A DNA stretch of 64,000 bases from Taibaiella soli (GTDB lineage: Bacteria > Bacteroidota > Bacteroidia > Chitinophagales > Chitinophagaceae), in the NCBI RefSeq assembly GCF_003236175.1, contig NZ_QKTW01000018.1:1-64000 (forward strand), written 5' to 3'. The notes beneath the pieces are model-generated. The model made no database searches, was not told where the DNA came from, and saw only the letters and a program-made list of their open reading frames with translations. Shown piece by piece: positions 8,344-18,348 of the stretch (the first letter of the stretch is position 1; the number at the start of each line of letters is the position of its first letter). A program made the translations under genes and the position numbers.

Positions 8344-11300
8344 TTAATTGACTTGTTCTGGTAAAGAATGATGATGATGTTGCTGGTGGCGATTGGCTTT
8401 TCTGCGTTTGCTTTTTTCAGCGAGTGAGGCGAAAATCACATACAAACCTGGTGTAAGGACTAATCCGAAGATCGTACCGATCAGCATACCGCCAGCCGCC
8501 GCTACGCCAATGGAACGATTACCGGCAGCCCCTGCGCCACTGGCAATGCACAATGGTATTAACCCGGCAATGAATGCAAACGATGTCATGAGGATTGGAC
8601 GCAAACGCGCGACCGCACCTTCTTTTGCAGCCTCTAAAACAGTGATCTTTTTTTCTTTCTGTTGCTGAATGGCAAATTCTACAATGAGAATCGCGTTTTT
8701 GCCCAGCAATCCAATAAGCATTACCAATGCCACCTGCGCGTAGATATTATTTTCCAGACCGGCAATTTTCAGCAATAGAAGTGCTCCGAAAATACCTGCG
8801 GGAAGTGATAGTATAACCGATAGCGGTAGAATAAAGCTTTCGTATTGCGCAGCCAGCAAGAGATACACAAATACCAGACATAACGCAAAAATGGCAGCGG
8901 CCTGATTGCCGGAAAGAATTTGTTCACGCGTCATGCCCGACCATTCATAACTGTAGCCGCGTGGTAATTTTTCTTTCGCTACTTTTTCAATCGCCTTGAT
9001 CGCTTCACCACTGCTGTATCCCGGTGCAGCGTCACCATTGATCATTGCCGAAGTGTACATATTATAGCGCGTCAATTGCTCTGGTCCGTACACACGTTCC
9101 AAACGAATGAATGTGGCATATGGAACCATTTCGCCACGATTGTTTTTTGTGTACAGATTCAGAATGTCTTCTGGTTTCGTTCGGTATTGAGGTCCCGTTT
9201 GCACCATCACTTTATACAACTGTCCGAAGCGAATAAAATTTGTGGCGTAATAACTGCCCAGCAAGGTTTGTAGTGTAGACATTGCATTGTCAATTGTTAC
9301 GCCTTTTTTCGCAGCCATATCCTGATCCACATGTATCAGGTATTGTGGAAAACTTGGATCGAAACTGGTGAATGCACTGCCAATTGCTTTTTCTTTTTTC
9401 AGCGCGGTAATAAAATCGTTCGCTACCTGTGCCGTCTGCGTCAGGTCCGTCGTTCTGTTTTTATCTAGAAGACGAAGTTCAAAACCACTGGCGTTACCGA
9501 ATCCCGGTACGGTTGGCGGCGGAAAGAATTCAATCGTTGCATCTGAAATTGTTTGTGCTTTCTTTTGCAGTCGTGCCATGATTTGCTGCATGGTTTCTTT
9601 CCGATGATCCCAGCTTTTCAGATTGATCATTGCCATGCCGTAAGAAGAGCCCGCCACATCGTTCATCAAACTATAACCGGCCAGCGTACTGATGTTTTCT
9701 ACAGAAGATTCCTGCTTTGTAAGATCTGAAACGGCTTCCAGTACTTTCTGTGTACGTTCTACCGTAGAGCCTGATGGTGTAGTAACATTCACATAAATCA
9801 TACCCTGGTCTTCGGTAGGAATAAAACCACCCGGTAATATGCTGTTTACACCCCAGGCTGCAACACAGAAGAACGCCAGCATTGCAACTGTAATGCCTTT
9901 GCGGCCGGCAATACGGCCAACGATCGATTTGTATTTACGTTCTGTTTTGTCGTAATTTTTATTGAACAGCGCATAAAATTTTTGTAGTCCTGTTGCTTTG
10001 GTTGGTTTTGGTGAATGTTTCAGCAGCAGTGCGCAAAGTGCCGGCGTCAGGGTCAATGCATTGATGCCGGAGATAACAATGGCGACAGCGAGCGTCAGCG
10101 AAAACTGCCGATAAAAAACACCCACAGGGCCAGATAAAAATGCAACCGGAATAAACACCGCAGACATTACTAACGTGATTGCCACAAGTGCCCCGGATAT
10201 TTCCTTCATGGCTTGTATAGCCGCTTGCAGCGGTGGTAAATGTTCTTCCGACATCTTTACGTGTACAGCTTCTACCACTACAATTGCGTCATCAACCACA
10301 ATACCAATGGCCAGCACAAGTGCAAACAAAGTCAGCAGATTGATGGAGAAACCCATCGCCTGCATAAATGCAAGTGTTCCGATCAGGGCCACAGGAACGG
10401 CTAATGCGGGTATCAATGTAGAACGGAAATCCTGCAGGAAAATAAAAACTACGATAAATACGAGGATGAATGCTTCCAATAAAGTGCGCAACACTTCGTG
10501 AATACTCGCGTCCAGAAAGCGTGATACATCATATGCGTAGTTGTAATCCATGCCCGGTGGGAAGCTGGAGCTTTTCAGCTCATTCATTTTCTCTTTGATG
10601 TTGTGAATCACTTCCCGCGCATTTGAGCCTGGTCTTTGTTTGATCATGATGGAGGCAGAGGGGCGGCCGTCGGTTTCGGAAACCATACCATAGCTAAGCG
10701 TACCGAATTCTATATCGGCGAGCTCTTTGAGTTTAAGAATAGTACCGTCATCTGCGGCCTTGATGACTATGTTTTCATATTGTTCCGGTTCGAAGAATTT
10801 GCCTGTATAACGAAGCACATATTGCACGTCCTGCGCATGTTTTCCTGAACTTTCACCTGTTTTGCCGGGCGCTGCTTCTATATTCTGATGTTTCAATGCT
10901 TCAATCACTTCATCGGCAGAAACATTGTAAGCGAGCATTCGGTCAGGCTTTAGCCAGACACGCATAGAATACTCACGCGCGCCCATGATTTCTGCAAAAC
11001 CCACGCCATCTATACGTTTCAGCTCTTGCAATACATTGATGTCCGCAAAATTGTAAATAAATTCTTCATCGGCAGCAGAGTCGGTACTCACGATATTGAG
11101 GTAAAGCAGCATGCTGTTTACTTCTTTTTCTGTAGTGACACCGGCCTTAATTACTTCTTCGGGAAGCTCATCAAGAATAGTAGTGACGCGGTTTTGCACG
11201 TTCACAGCTGCCTGATCGGGATCGGTGCCCACTTTGAAGAAAACCTGTATGAGCGTCATGCCATTATTGCTCGATACGGAGGTCATATAGGTCATGGCGG

Positions 11301-11517
11301 GAACCCCGTTGATAGCACGTTCCAGCGGCGTGGCCACTGCTTTGGTACATACCTCGGCATTGGCGCCGGTATACTTGGCCGTCACTGTTACAGACGGCGG
11401 TACAATGTCGGGAAACTGTGTAACTGGCAATGTGTATAAAGCCAGCACACCCAACAGTGTAATGATTATGGAGATGACCAGTGATAACACCGGCCTTTTT
11501 ATAAATGTGGATGTCAT
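8344..11517 (-). CDS. RND multidrug efflux pump, inner-membrane subunit (AcrB/MexB, HAE1 family)
   Basis: The 1057-residue protein is the proton-driven pump of the tripartite system. It has the duplicated RND fold: TM1 at the N-terminus (FIKRPVLSLVISIIITLLGV), a porter domain, a TM2-6 block with the proton-relay segment ALVLAIGIVVDDAIVVVEAV (two consecutive Asp), a second porter domain and a C-terminal TM block with GLLGKNAILIVEFA. The C-terminus ends in a His-rich tail (HQQHHHH) not usual for the family. The adaptor lies upstream and the outer-membrane factor directly downstream on the same strand. Substrates cannot be predicted from sequence. Confidence 0.96.
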   Translation of the reverse strand: MTSTFIKRPVLSLVISIIITLLGVLALYTLPVTQFPDIVPPSVTVTAKYTGANAEVCTKAVATPLERAINGVPAMTYMTSVSSNNGMTLIQVFFKVGTDPDQAAVNVQNRVTTILDELPEEVIKAGVTTEKEVNSMLLYLNIVSTDSAADEEFIYNFADINVLQELKRIDGVGFAEIMGAREYSMRVWLKPDRMLAYNVSADEVIEALKHQNIEAAPGKTGESSGKHAQDVQYVLRYTGKFFEPEQYENIVIKAADDGTILKLKELADIEFGTLSYGMVSETDGRPSASIMIKQRPGSNAREVIHNIKEKMNELKSSSFPPGMDYNYAYDVSRFLDASIHEVLRTLLEAFILVFIVVFIFLQDFRSTLIPALAVPVALIGTLAFMQAMGFSINLLTLFALVLAIGIVVDDAIVVVEAVHVKMSEEHLPPLQAAIQAMKEISGALVAITLVMSAVFIPVAFLSGPVGVFYRQFSLTLAVAIVISGINALTLTPALCALLLKHSPKPTKATGLQKFYALFNKNYDKTERKYKSIVGRIAGRKGITVAMLAFFCVAAWGVNSILPGGFIPTEDQGMIYVNVTTPSGSTVERTQKVLEAVSDLTKQESSVENISTLAGYSLMNDVAGSSYGMAMINLKSWDHRKETMQQIMARLQKKAQTISDATIEFFPPPTVPGFGNASGFELRLLDKNRTTDLTQTAQVANDFITALKKEKAIGSAFTSFDPSFPQYLIHVDQDMAAKKGVTIDNAMSTLQTLLGSYYATNFIRFGQLYKVMVQTGPQYRTKPEDILNLYTKNNRGEMVPYATFIRLERVYGPEQLTRYNMYTSAMINGDAAPGYSSGEAIKAIEKVAKEKLPRGYSYEWSGMTREQILSGNQAAAIFALCLVFVYLLLAAQYESFILPLSVILSLPAGIFGALLLLKIAGLENNIYAQVALVMLIGLLGKNAILIVEFAIQQQKEKKITVLEAAKEGAVARLRPILMTSFAFIAGLIPLCIASGAGAAGNRSIGVAAAGGMLIGTIFGLVLTPGLYVIFASLAEKSKRRKANRHQQHHHHSLPEQVN

Positions 11518-11530
11518 TTTTTATTTCTGA

Positions 11531-11864
11531 TTGGGATGAAGTCAAAATTCAAAAGTCAAAATTCAAAACAGGGTGAATCAAACGTGAAACGTCAGATGTT
11601 AAAGCACGGATTGTGGTAAAACACATGTCATCCTGAGCGGAGGCGAAGGACGATCGTCAATGGTCAATGGTGAACGGTCAATAAGAGTCGAGTAACGAAC
11701 ATGTCATGTCGACGCAAGGAGACATCCCGCGTAATGAGGATATAACTCGCGAATTGAAGCATGTCGTGCTTCGACTACGCTCAGCATGACAAAAGTGCTT
11801 CGAGCGCTTAGCATGACAAGGCAACGCTGCGCAGTTTTAAGCTTTAGGCTTTCAGCGTTGAGCT
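11531..11864. repeat. Repeat-filled gap inside the efflux operon
   Basis: This stretch between the adaptor and pump genes is made almost wholly of dispersed repeats: CAAAATTCAAAAGTC units (11535-11570), the composite block starting CGTGAAACGTCAGATG (11583), GTCATCCTGAGCGGAGGCG (11627), GGTCAATGGT units, a TGTCATGTCGACG...GACATCCCGCG unit (11702-11734), GCTTCGACTACGCTCAGCAT (11768) and AAGCTTTAGGCTTTCAGC units. I see no gene in it. The same order of units recurs at 31006-31210. Confidence 0.75.
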
Positions 11865-12965
11865 TTAGTATTTCGGTGCTATTTTGTTTCCGTCTTTAAT
11901 TGTTTGAATGCCTTCATAGACCAGTATATCGCCCGGCGCTAAACCTGACTGCACAATGTAGTAGGCGCCGATACGCTGTTTCGGTGTAAAGTTCCTTTGA
12001 TGTACAATGTTGGCCTGATCTACTACAAATACATAATTCTTGTCCTGAATTTCAAACACCGCCTTTTGTGGCACAAGTAATGCGTCTGCCACGTCATTGG
12101 TAATAATGATTTTTCCCGTAGCACCGTGTTTTAGCACTTTTTGTGGATTCGGAAATTTAGCGCGGAAGGCAATAGCGCCTGTACTTTTGTCAAACTCGCC
12201 TTCACCGGTTTCAATCTTTCCGGGGAAAGGATAGATGCTGCCATCTGCCAGTTGTAGTTGCACATCACCAAGCCAGGTGCTGTCTGCCGTATGTTTTCTT
12301 GATTTGATATGATGCAGGTATTCGTTTTCCGAAACCGAAAAATAAGCATGTACAAAACTGAGGTCAGATACGGTTGTCAGCAGCGCACCTTCATTCACAA
12401 GACTGCCCAGCTTTAGCGGTATACGGTCTATGACACCGCTGAACGGTGCGCGGATGGACGTATAAGAGAGTCGCGTCGCTGCATTGGAAACTACTGATTG
12501 CGCTTCAATGATGCGTGCTTTGGCAACTGCCTCTTTTGCCTCTGCTAATTGCTGTTCGGTTGCAGAAATGATTTTTTTATCTACGAGCAATTTCACCCGG
12601 GCTACTTCCAAACTGGCAGCACGCGCTTCGGCTTTGGCGCTGGTTAACGCTGCCTGCGCTTTCTCCAGTTCCATCCGGAATTCTTTGTCATTGATCTGAA
12701 ACAGTAGATCACCTTGTTTTACTTCGCGGCCTTCGTCTACGGATATTTTTTCTAGGTAACCTGAAACTTTGGTGCGTATCTCTACGTTCTGGCGCGCTTC
12801 AATCGCCGCCACATAATTGCTGTGCAAAAATGTATCGGACTGGCTCAGCTTAATAACCGGATATACTGGCGGTTTTTCTGTTTCGTTTTTATCTGATGCT
12901 TTTATCTGGCAGCCGGCAATTGCAAAAGCCAATACTGCACACAAATAGAAGATGTGTTTGTTCAT
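11865..12965 (-). CDS. RND efflux periplasmic adaptor (membrane fusion protein, AcrA type)
   Basis: This is a lipoprotein adaptor (lipobox FAIAGC) linking the inner-membrane pump to the outer-membrane channel. It shows the MFP order: first half of the lipoyl domain (VEIRTKVSGYLEKISVDEGREVKQGDLLFQI), an alpha-hairpin rich in Ala, Glu and Lys (about residues 90-155), the second lipoyl half (TSIRAPFSGVIDRIPLKLGSLVNEG) and a beta-barrel plus membrane-proximal domain. ATG 12965 is chosen; a GTG directly before it would add one residue. It leads the efflux cluster, but a 347-bp repeat-rich gap separates it from the pump gene. Confidence 0.93.
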   Translation of the reverse strand: MNKHIFYLCAVLAFAIAGCQIKASDKNETEKPPVYPVIKLSQSDTFLHSNYVAAIEARQNVEIRTKVSGYLEKISVDEGREVKQGDLLFQINDKEFRMELEKAQAALTSAKAEARAASLEVARVKLLVDKKIISATEQQLAEAKEAVAKARIIEAQSVVSNAATRLSYTSIRAPFSGVIDRIPLKLGSLVNEGALLTTVSDLSFVHAYFSVSENEYLHHIKSRKHTADSTWLGDVQLQLADGSIYPFPGKIETGEGEFDKSTGAIAFRAKFPNPQKVLKHGATGKIIITNDVADALLVPQKAVFEIQDKNYVFVVDQANIVHQRNFTPKQRIGAYYIVQSGLAPGDILVYEGIQTIKDGNKIAPKY

Positions 12966-13130
12966 CACTGAAAATTCATTGCATGGCCGTCCGCAGTCGA
13001 TTTATAACAAATGCGGCACAGCAATACAGCTAGTAAAGGAATAAGAGTAAAGCCTGTAAAAGGCAAAGACATTTTAAGCAGACAACGGATGTTGTCAACT
13101 AAATATAAATGTGGAGGGAAAAATCAGTGG

Positions 13131-13559
13131 TTAAAACAAGGCGAAACGATGCAGATAACTATAATACGCAGAACGTATTCCTTCGTCGTAAGTAAAATGT
13201 GGTGGCGGATTTTGTGCCGCGGGCGGATAGTCTGTAATCTCTTCCGGTGCCGGAATCGTTTGTGCTACCTGAACGCGGACTGACTTGGCTATATGATGTA
13301 CAACGTAATCACAATGGGAAAGTGAAGAATCATTTTGACGATCGCCGAAACCTAGAAAATCAGCAAAGAAATCGCCGACTTCATTGACTACAAAATGCCG
13401 AAACGAACCGGAAAGTTCATGAACGTCAGCCTCGCCATATACATATTCATCTGTAGTAGGCGTAACGCCGGAACCATAACTGCCGGGCAACACGAAGCTC
13501 ATCAAGCCCATGGCAATGATGAAAAGAATACATGCTGCTTTATTTATAATTCGGTTCAA
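13131..13559 (-). CDS. Small exported protein of unknown function
   Basis: The 142-residue protein has an N-terminal hydrophobic segment (ACILFIIAMGLMSFVLP) that looks like a signal peptide, followed by a soluble, acidic stretch and a Pro-rich part (PPAAQNPPPHF). I recognise no domain. The frame opens with TTG at 13559; the first ATG (13511) would cut the signal in half, so TTG is preferred. A TAAATTTG box lies just upstream on the same strand, which implies a very short leader. It precedes the efflux adaptor on the same strand with about 165 bp between them, so a shared transcript is possible but not shown. Confidence 0.5.
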   Translation of the reverse strand: MNRIINKAACILFIIAMGLMSFVLPGSYGSGVTPTTDEYVYGEADVHELSGSFRHFVVNEVGDFFADFLGFGDRQNDSSLSHCDYVVHHIAKSVRVQVAQTIPAPEEITDYPPAAQNPPPHFTYDEGIRSAYYSYLHRFALF

Positions 13560-13578
13560 CGCCGCAAATTTACTTTAT

Positions 13579-13850
13579 TCGGTTGACAGTTGACAATGGA
13601 CAGTTGACAGTGTTTGTGTTTTAGTTTTTCCTGTGTCGAAGGACGCGCTGGAATCCTCCTTCTTTGAAGGTGTTAGAGTAGGCCTTGTCATGCTGAGCGC
13701 AGTCGAAGCATCGTGCACTGGCCTTTCTTTACCTCAGAAATGCGTATCTCGCGGGCCCCTTCCTGCGTCAGGGTGACATTTTTTACAATAACCCGTGCTT
13801 TGACATCTGACGTTTCACGTTTGACCATTCGCCATTGCCCATTCACCAAC
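13579..13850. repeat. Dispersed repeat cluster
   Basis: The gap holds, in order, TTGACAGTTGACAATGGAC units (13579-13613), a degenerate copy of the CTCCTCC element arm (13650-13684), CTTGTCATGCTGAGCGCAG (13684-13710), an inverted copy of the composite unit CGTGAAACGTCAGATGTC (13759-13819) and CCATTCGCCATTGCCC units. I see no gene here. Confidence 0.7.
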
Positions 13851-14825
13851 CTAGTCAAACGATTGGTTCGTAGAGCCTGCCATGCGGATCATACGTTCGT
13901 AATCGGTTGCCGAAAGATCGTTGAAGAAATAATGGATCGGGTCAATTTTTTGTCCGTTTCTGATTACTTCATAGTGGCAGTGCGGTCCCGTACTTTTTCC
14001 GGTGCTGCCTACCCAGCCAATTACCTGTCCACGTTTTACTTTCTCACCTGGGTGCACTTTTATCTTGATCATGTGACCGTATAAAGTGCCATATCCATAG
14101 CCGTGATTGATCACCACGTGATTGCCATAACCGCCATCATCATAAGAAGTAGAAACAATAGTTCCATCGGCAGTAGCGTATATCGGCGTGCCCAGTGCAG
14201 CCGCAAAGTCAAGACCCGTGTGCATTTTAGGCGTTTTGTAAATAGGGTCGATACGATAACCGAAACCCGATGCCATATGCGAAAGGTCTTTGTTGGAAAT
14301 CGGTTGTATTGCCGGAATAGAAGCGAGCATCTGTTCTTTGGTCTGAACAAGGTGCTGCAGCGTATCATAAGATTTTGACTGAATCTGAACGCGGCCGCGT
14401 AAATCTTCGAGCTGACCAGTGACTTGTTCTGCGAGATCATCAGAACTCAGGTAAGCAAATTTCGCAGGATCTATTTTACTATAATTCTTTCCGTGGCGGA
14501 CACTGTCCGGAAGCGGTGCAGATTCAAAAATGCTGCGATAGACATTATTGTCGCGGTCTTCAAGCTCCGTAATATTTTTATTGAGATCATTGATTTCTTT
14601 CTGCAGCAGACCGTATTTTTCATACATCGTCTGCATATCGCCACGCATTCTCTTTTCTTTCGGCGAATCAAGAAAGCGAAACGCAATTGCCACAATAATC
14701 AGGGCCGTCACCAGACTCGAAGATAAGAAACCCAATACCCGCAGCAATTTGGTACGCAGTGGCACTATGAGTTTCTCAAAACGATGTGTGGTAGTATTGT
14801 AGTAATATTTTTTAATGCGTTTCAA
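13851..14825 (-). CDS. M23 family metallopeptidase with N-terminal membrane anchor
   Basis: The 324-residue protein has one transmembrane segment (about residues 31-50), a coiled coil rich in Glu, Asn and Lys (about 58-95) and a C-terminal LytM/M23 domain. The zinc and catalytic residues are visible: H202-x3-D206 (HTGLD), H251 (LYGHM) and H282-x-H284 (HCHYE). Such enzymes cut peptide cross-links in peptidoglycan, or regulate amidases, at the periplasmic face. The start is a TTG at 14825, because the conserved-looking basic N-terminus (KRIKKYYYNTTTHRFEKL) lies directly behind it and no ATG occurs before residue 60. Confidence 0.92.
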   Translation of the reverse strand: MKRIKKYYYNTTTHRFEKLIVPLRTKLLRVLGFLSSSLVTALIIVAIAFRFLDSPKEKRMRGDMQTMYEKYGLLQKEINDLNKNITELEDRDNNVYRSIFESAPLPDSVRHGKNYSKIDPAKFAYLSSDDLAEQVTGQLEDLRGRVQIQSKSYDTLQHLVQTKEQMLASIPAIQPISNKDLSHMASGFGYRIDPIYKTPKMHTGLDFAAALGTPIYATADGTIVSTSYDDGGYGNHVVINHGYGYGTLYGHMIKIKVHPGEKVKRGQVIGWVGSTGKSTGPHCHYEVIRNGQKIDPIHYFFNDLSATDYERMIRMAGSTNQSFD

Positions 14826-15283
14826 TACAGACGAAATTGATCGGCAAAATTAACTGCTTCATTGCTAATAAGCAGATATAAAGAGTTTGTTTGTGTATCT
14901 GAATGATACAAAGCTATTTTTGATAAATAAAAATGATAATGTTTTTAAAAAGATAATTTTACATTTAGCTGATACCATAGGAAAGCTGCAAATAATATCT
15001 GTTTTCACTTTCCGACCTAAACCAAATCATACCGCATGAAACCATATCCAACCTCGTACGCACCGGCGTCGTTTGAAGGGGTGAGTCTTACACTTCGTGG
15101 CTCGCCAGTCAATCTTTCTCTTTTTTCAATTATTCCCAAAACCAGACAATTGTTCCGGGGCTGTTCGATATAATGGTCGCAACCTAAAGCAATCGTATCA
15201 GTTCGTACGAACGGGTCGCATCTCTATGCATTTTATCAACCTAAAATATTTTTTCCCCTTTTAAACACTAAACCAAAAACAAC
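14826..15283. other. 458-bp intergenic region, no gene seen
   Basis: The region lies between two divergent genes. Its left half is AT-rich and suits promoters. The right half (about 15035-15240) is GC-richer and contains a perfect 12-bp palindrome GTTCGTACGAAC at 15201. It has no sustained reading frame and could be a long 5' leader of the secreted protein at 15284. I see no match to a known riboswitch. Confidence 0.4.
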
Positions 15284-17305
15284 ATGAAAAAAAATTACCA
15301 CAAGAACGCAGGTGCGTTCCGGAGAAAGGCATGCCCGAAAAGTTTCCGTCAGTTGCTTGTCGGTTCAGTGCTTGCTGCATCTGCGTTTATGCCATCTTTG
15401 TCTCATGCGCAGACCAATGAGGTGTCTTATCTCCATTGGATTAATGATACCAAAAATTACTCAATGACACCGGCTACGCTCGGCGGTGTTGATGAATACC
15501 TCATGGCGGGTACCATTTTTGACAATTCAGGATCTGGCGCTTACAATCAGCAACTGCACTACCAGCGGGTAGATAATGGAGGGAATGTCATTTTCAGTTA
15601 TTCATATGATGATTACAACCACCTCTATGACGAGCGGGTAGTGGGCAATGACTTGATTGACGATAATACGAGTGTGATTACCGCAATGCGCCGCGATCCT
15701 ACCGGCCAAACAGATTGCAATATTGAAGTGCTGAGAGTGGATCATGGAGGTAAACTCATCAGCGGGAAGGTGATTCAAAGCATTATGCCTCCAGGTGATT
15801 ATAACAATATGGTTCCTATGGGAACGTTGATCGTTGACAACCAGCTTTATATTTGTGGATATGTGGCGCCGAATGTAAACATGGGCATGTTTGCAGGACC
15901 CCGCAAAGCATTTGTGATCGATTATGATCTGGCCACTGATGCAGTAGTGAACGGCCATACCTGGGATTATACTTTTAGCGGAGGAACCACCTCCATATGG
16001 GATTACGATATGGCCATGCGTATGACGCTTACCAGCAATGGCTATATCTATGTAACCGGCGGTTGTAATGTGGTGCACCCGGACCCAGGTACCGGCGGCG
16101 ATCAGTTCGTTGGCGGCGTAATGTCTATGATTATTGATCCGGGATCTCTCGCAGATATCGCGAATCAACCCTATTGTAGTCAGAACGTACAGAACGCGAC
16201 TGAGAATGCGGAAAACGGTTTCGATCTTTTTGAAGATGGCGGCTTTTTTTATGTATTCAGCAATGGGTATGAAACGCGCGATAGCTTCTTCTATGGCACC
16301 AATCCGGGTTACAATCCAATTCCGAAACAATGGGGCGTTACCTGTCTCGATCCTAATTCATTGATGCCGGCATCCGGACAAGCATTTTATCGTGATCAGA
16401 GCATCAATAATGCATGGGGCGTCAATCTGGTAAGAGGTAATAATAGTGGTACCGTTATTTTAAGCGGCTATCAGAATAACCGTACCAGTAATAGTTATCC
16501 ACTCACCGATGATAATAACATCAATCCGTTTCTTGCAGAGTTGGCTCCAGTCAATTTAGGCTCCTCTACCGTTATGAATTATTATTCCTGGAACACTTAT
16601 CTCTCTCATGTAGGAACCGGAACTTATGGCACACAGCATGATTATAGTTACAGAGGATATAACTACTCCAATATTGCATGGGGGCCTCGTACTACGATCA
16701 GAAATGCTTCTGTGACTTCGGATATTATGATGACAGCTCCGGTGTTTAATTGGGGATTAGTTCCGCCGGGAATCGATTTGCTGGCAACAAAATTTGTCCG
16801 TACTTATTTTGATGGTACGACGACGTGTTCTTTTGATCCTGGTGCTACCAATGGTTCTTCGGAACCGGCAGATATTACCGGAACGCCTACTTCACAGCCA
16901 ATCATAAGTGGTAATGTTTATTACGCGCAGGCCTTTGGTGAAAAATGGATACAGGACGATTTCCGTCCGGACAGAATACTTGACTGTAACAATGATGGTT
17001 TTTACCGCAAGGCAAATATGACAACGGTTCAAAATGCAAATGTCGAAGCTAAAGTTGCCGTAACGCTTTATCCAAACCCGGCAATTGATTATGTACAGGT
17101 AAAACTGGATGGTATTGCGGATGACGCGGCTATTTTGGTAGAAATGACCAGTATTACCGGCCAGAAAGTAGCGACACTTTACAAAGGAATCGTCGGAAAT
17201 ATGAACAGCAAGTTGAAACTACCTGAATTGGCTTCCGGAAGTTATATGGTAACTGTTTTCAATGGAAGCAAACGCCTGAGTGTGCAGCCATTGACTGTAC
17301 GCTAG
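15284..17305 (+). CDS. T9SS-secreted protein of unknown function
   Basis: The 673-residue protein starts with a long signal peptide (about 43 residues, ending SLSHAQ) and ends with a T9SS type A sorting domain (VTLYPNPAIDYVQV ... LASGSYMVTVFNG). The middle is rich in Asn, Asp, Gly and Tyr and has repeating hydrophobic strands such as DEYLMAGTIFDNSG and NGYIYVTGG, which suggests a beta-propeller-like fold (inference). No catalytic motif was recognised. It is followed by a good terminator and appears monocistronic. Confidence 0.75.
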   Translation: MKKNYHKNAGAFRRKACPKSFRQLLVGSVLAASAFMPSLSHAQTNEVSYLHWINDTKNYSMTPATLGGVDEYLMAGTIFDNSGSGAYNQQLHYQRVDNGGNVIFSYSYDDYNHLYDERVVGNDLIDDNTSVITAMRRDPTGQTDCNIEVLRVDHGGKLISGKVIQSIMPPGDYNNMVPMGTLIVDNQLYICGYVAPNVNMGMFAGPRKAFVIDYDLATDAVVNGHTWDYTFSGGTTSIWDYDMAMRMTLTSNGYIYVTGGCNVVHPDPGTGGDQFVGGVMSMIIDPGSLADIANQPYCSQNVQNATENAENGFDLFEDGGFFYVFSNGYETRDSFFYGTNPGYNPIPKQWGVTCLDPNSLMPASGQAFYRDQSINNAWGVNLVRGNNSGTVILSGYQNNRTSNSYPLTDDNNINPFLAELAPVNLGSSTVMNYYSWNTYLSHVGTGTYGTQHDYSYRGYNYSNIAWGPRTTIRNASVTSDIMMTAPVFNWGLVPPGIDLLATKFVRTYFDGTTTCSFDPGATNGSSEPADITGTPTSQPIISGNVYYAQAFGEKWIQDDFRPDRILDCNNDGFYRKANMTTVQNANVEAKVAVTLYPNPAIDYVQVKLDGIADDAAILVEMTSITGQKVATLYKGIVGNMNSKLKLPELASGSYMVTVFNGSKRLSVQPLTVR

Positions 17306-17351
17306 GGAAATGGATCTGATATGCATTTAATAATGCATGAGTATTTTTTAG

Positions 17352-17389
17352 AAGCGGGGTAAGCGAAAGGCTTATCCCGCTTTCTTTTT
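17352..17389 (+). terminator. Rho-independent terminator
   Basis: A 12-bp stem (AAGCGGGGTAAG with CTTATCCCGCTT, one G-T pair) is followed by a T-rich tail, about 50 bp after the secreted-protein stop. Confidence 0.85.
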
Positions 17390-17526
17390 AGTCGTTTGAG
17401 GGAGATATTCGCAAAACGGATATGTATTTATAATCAGCTGAAGGTCATTTAACATTTCCCGGCAAGCGCAAAGCTGCCTTTATTTACTATTTTTGCCCAC
17501 TTTCGGAAAGCGACAGTTACATAAAC

Positions 17527-18276
17527 ATGCGCAGTATATTTACTAAAGAAATCAATTCATTTTTCAGTTCCATAGTCGGCTATGTAGCCATTATGGTATT
17601 TCTGATCGCCTGTGGTTTGTTCATATGGATCATGCCAGACAGCAGTATCCTTTCTGACGATTACGGGTATGCCTCACTGGAGCGTTATTTTGATATGGCG
17701 CCATGGTTTCTGATGCTGCTGATTCCCGCGGTGACGATGCGTTCGTTTGCAGATGAATTTCGCGGTGGTACCATCGAGTGGCTTTCTACTAAGCCGCTAT
17801 CTGAAATGGACATCATTGTCGGTAAATATCTCGCGTCGGTTGCGCTCATCATATTCGCCATTTTGCCAACACTGATATATATATATACCGTGAGCAGCCT
17901 TTCTGCAATTCCTGATAGTCTGGATAGCGGCGGCATTGTAGGTTCTTATATCGGTTTGCTTTTTCTGGCTGCCAGCTTTGCGGCGATCGGAGTATTTTGT
18001 TCTTCTGTGACCAACAATCAGGTAGTGAGCTTCCTTATTTCGCTTTTTGCTTGTTATCTGTTGTACAGCGGGTTTGAGTCGTTGAGTAAATTGTCTTCTC
18101 TGGTAGGTGGCGTAGATTATTACCTGAGCATGATCGGAATGTCTTTCCATTATAATTCCATCAGCCGCGGTGTGATTGATACAAGAGATGTCATCTATTT
18201 CCTTTCAGTAATTGCGCTGTTCATTTCGCTGACCAGACTTTCGCTGAACCGTCGCACATGGGATACTGCACAGTAA
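17527..18276 (+). CDS. gldF: Gliding-motility-type ABC transporter permease GldF
   Basis: The protein has 249 residues with about six membrane segments, beginning MRSIFTKEINSFFSSIVGYV, which is typical of ABC-2 permeases of the GldF group. Known GldF works with GldG and the ATPase GldA in Flavobacterium gliding, but gldFG also occurs in Bacteroidota that do not glide. gldG follows 72 bp downstream and a DUF4340 gene after it, the usual order. No gldA is in the window. A TATTTTTG box at 17488-17495 may be the -7 element. Confidence 0.9.
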   Translation: MRSIFTKEINSFFSSIVGYVAIMVFLIACGLFIWIMPDSSILSDDYGYASLERYFDMAPWFLMLLIPAVTMRSFADEFRGGTIEWLSTKPLSEMDIIVGKYLASVALIIFAILPTLIYIYTVSSLSAIPDSLDSGGIVGSYIGLLFLAASFAAIGVFCSSVTNNQVVSFLISLFACYLLYSGFESLSKLSSLVGGVDYYLSMIGMSFHYNSISRGVIDTRDVIYFLSVIALFISLTRLSLNRRTWDTAQ

Positions 18277-18348
18277 TAAAGCGCACAACGGAAAATATTG
18301 ATTTTTTAAAATACAGAATCTTTTAGCCGGAAACGGTCAATATAAAAT

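Noticed and set aside
13011-13283. Open frame of 90 codons overlapping the small exported protein on the opposite strand
   Set aside because: No signal, motif or ribosome site; the minus-strand frame has a proper signal peptide.
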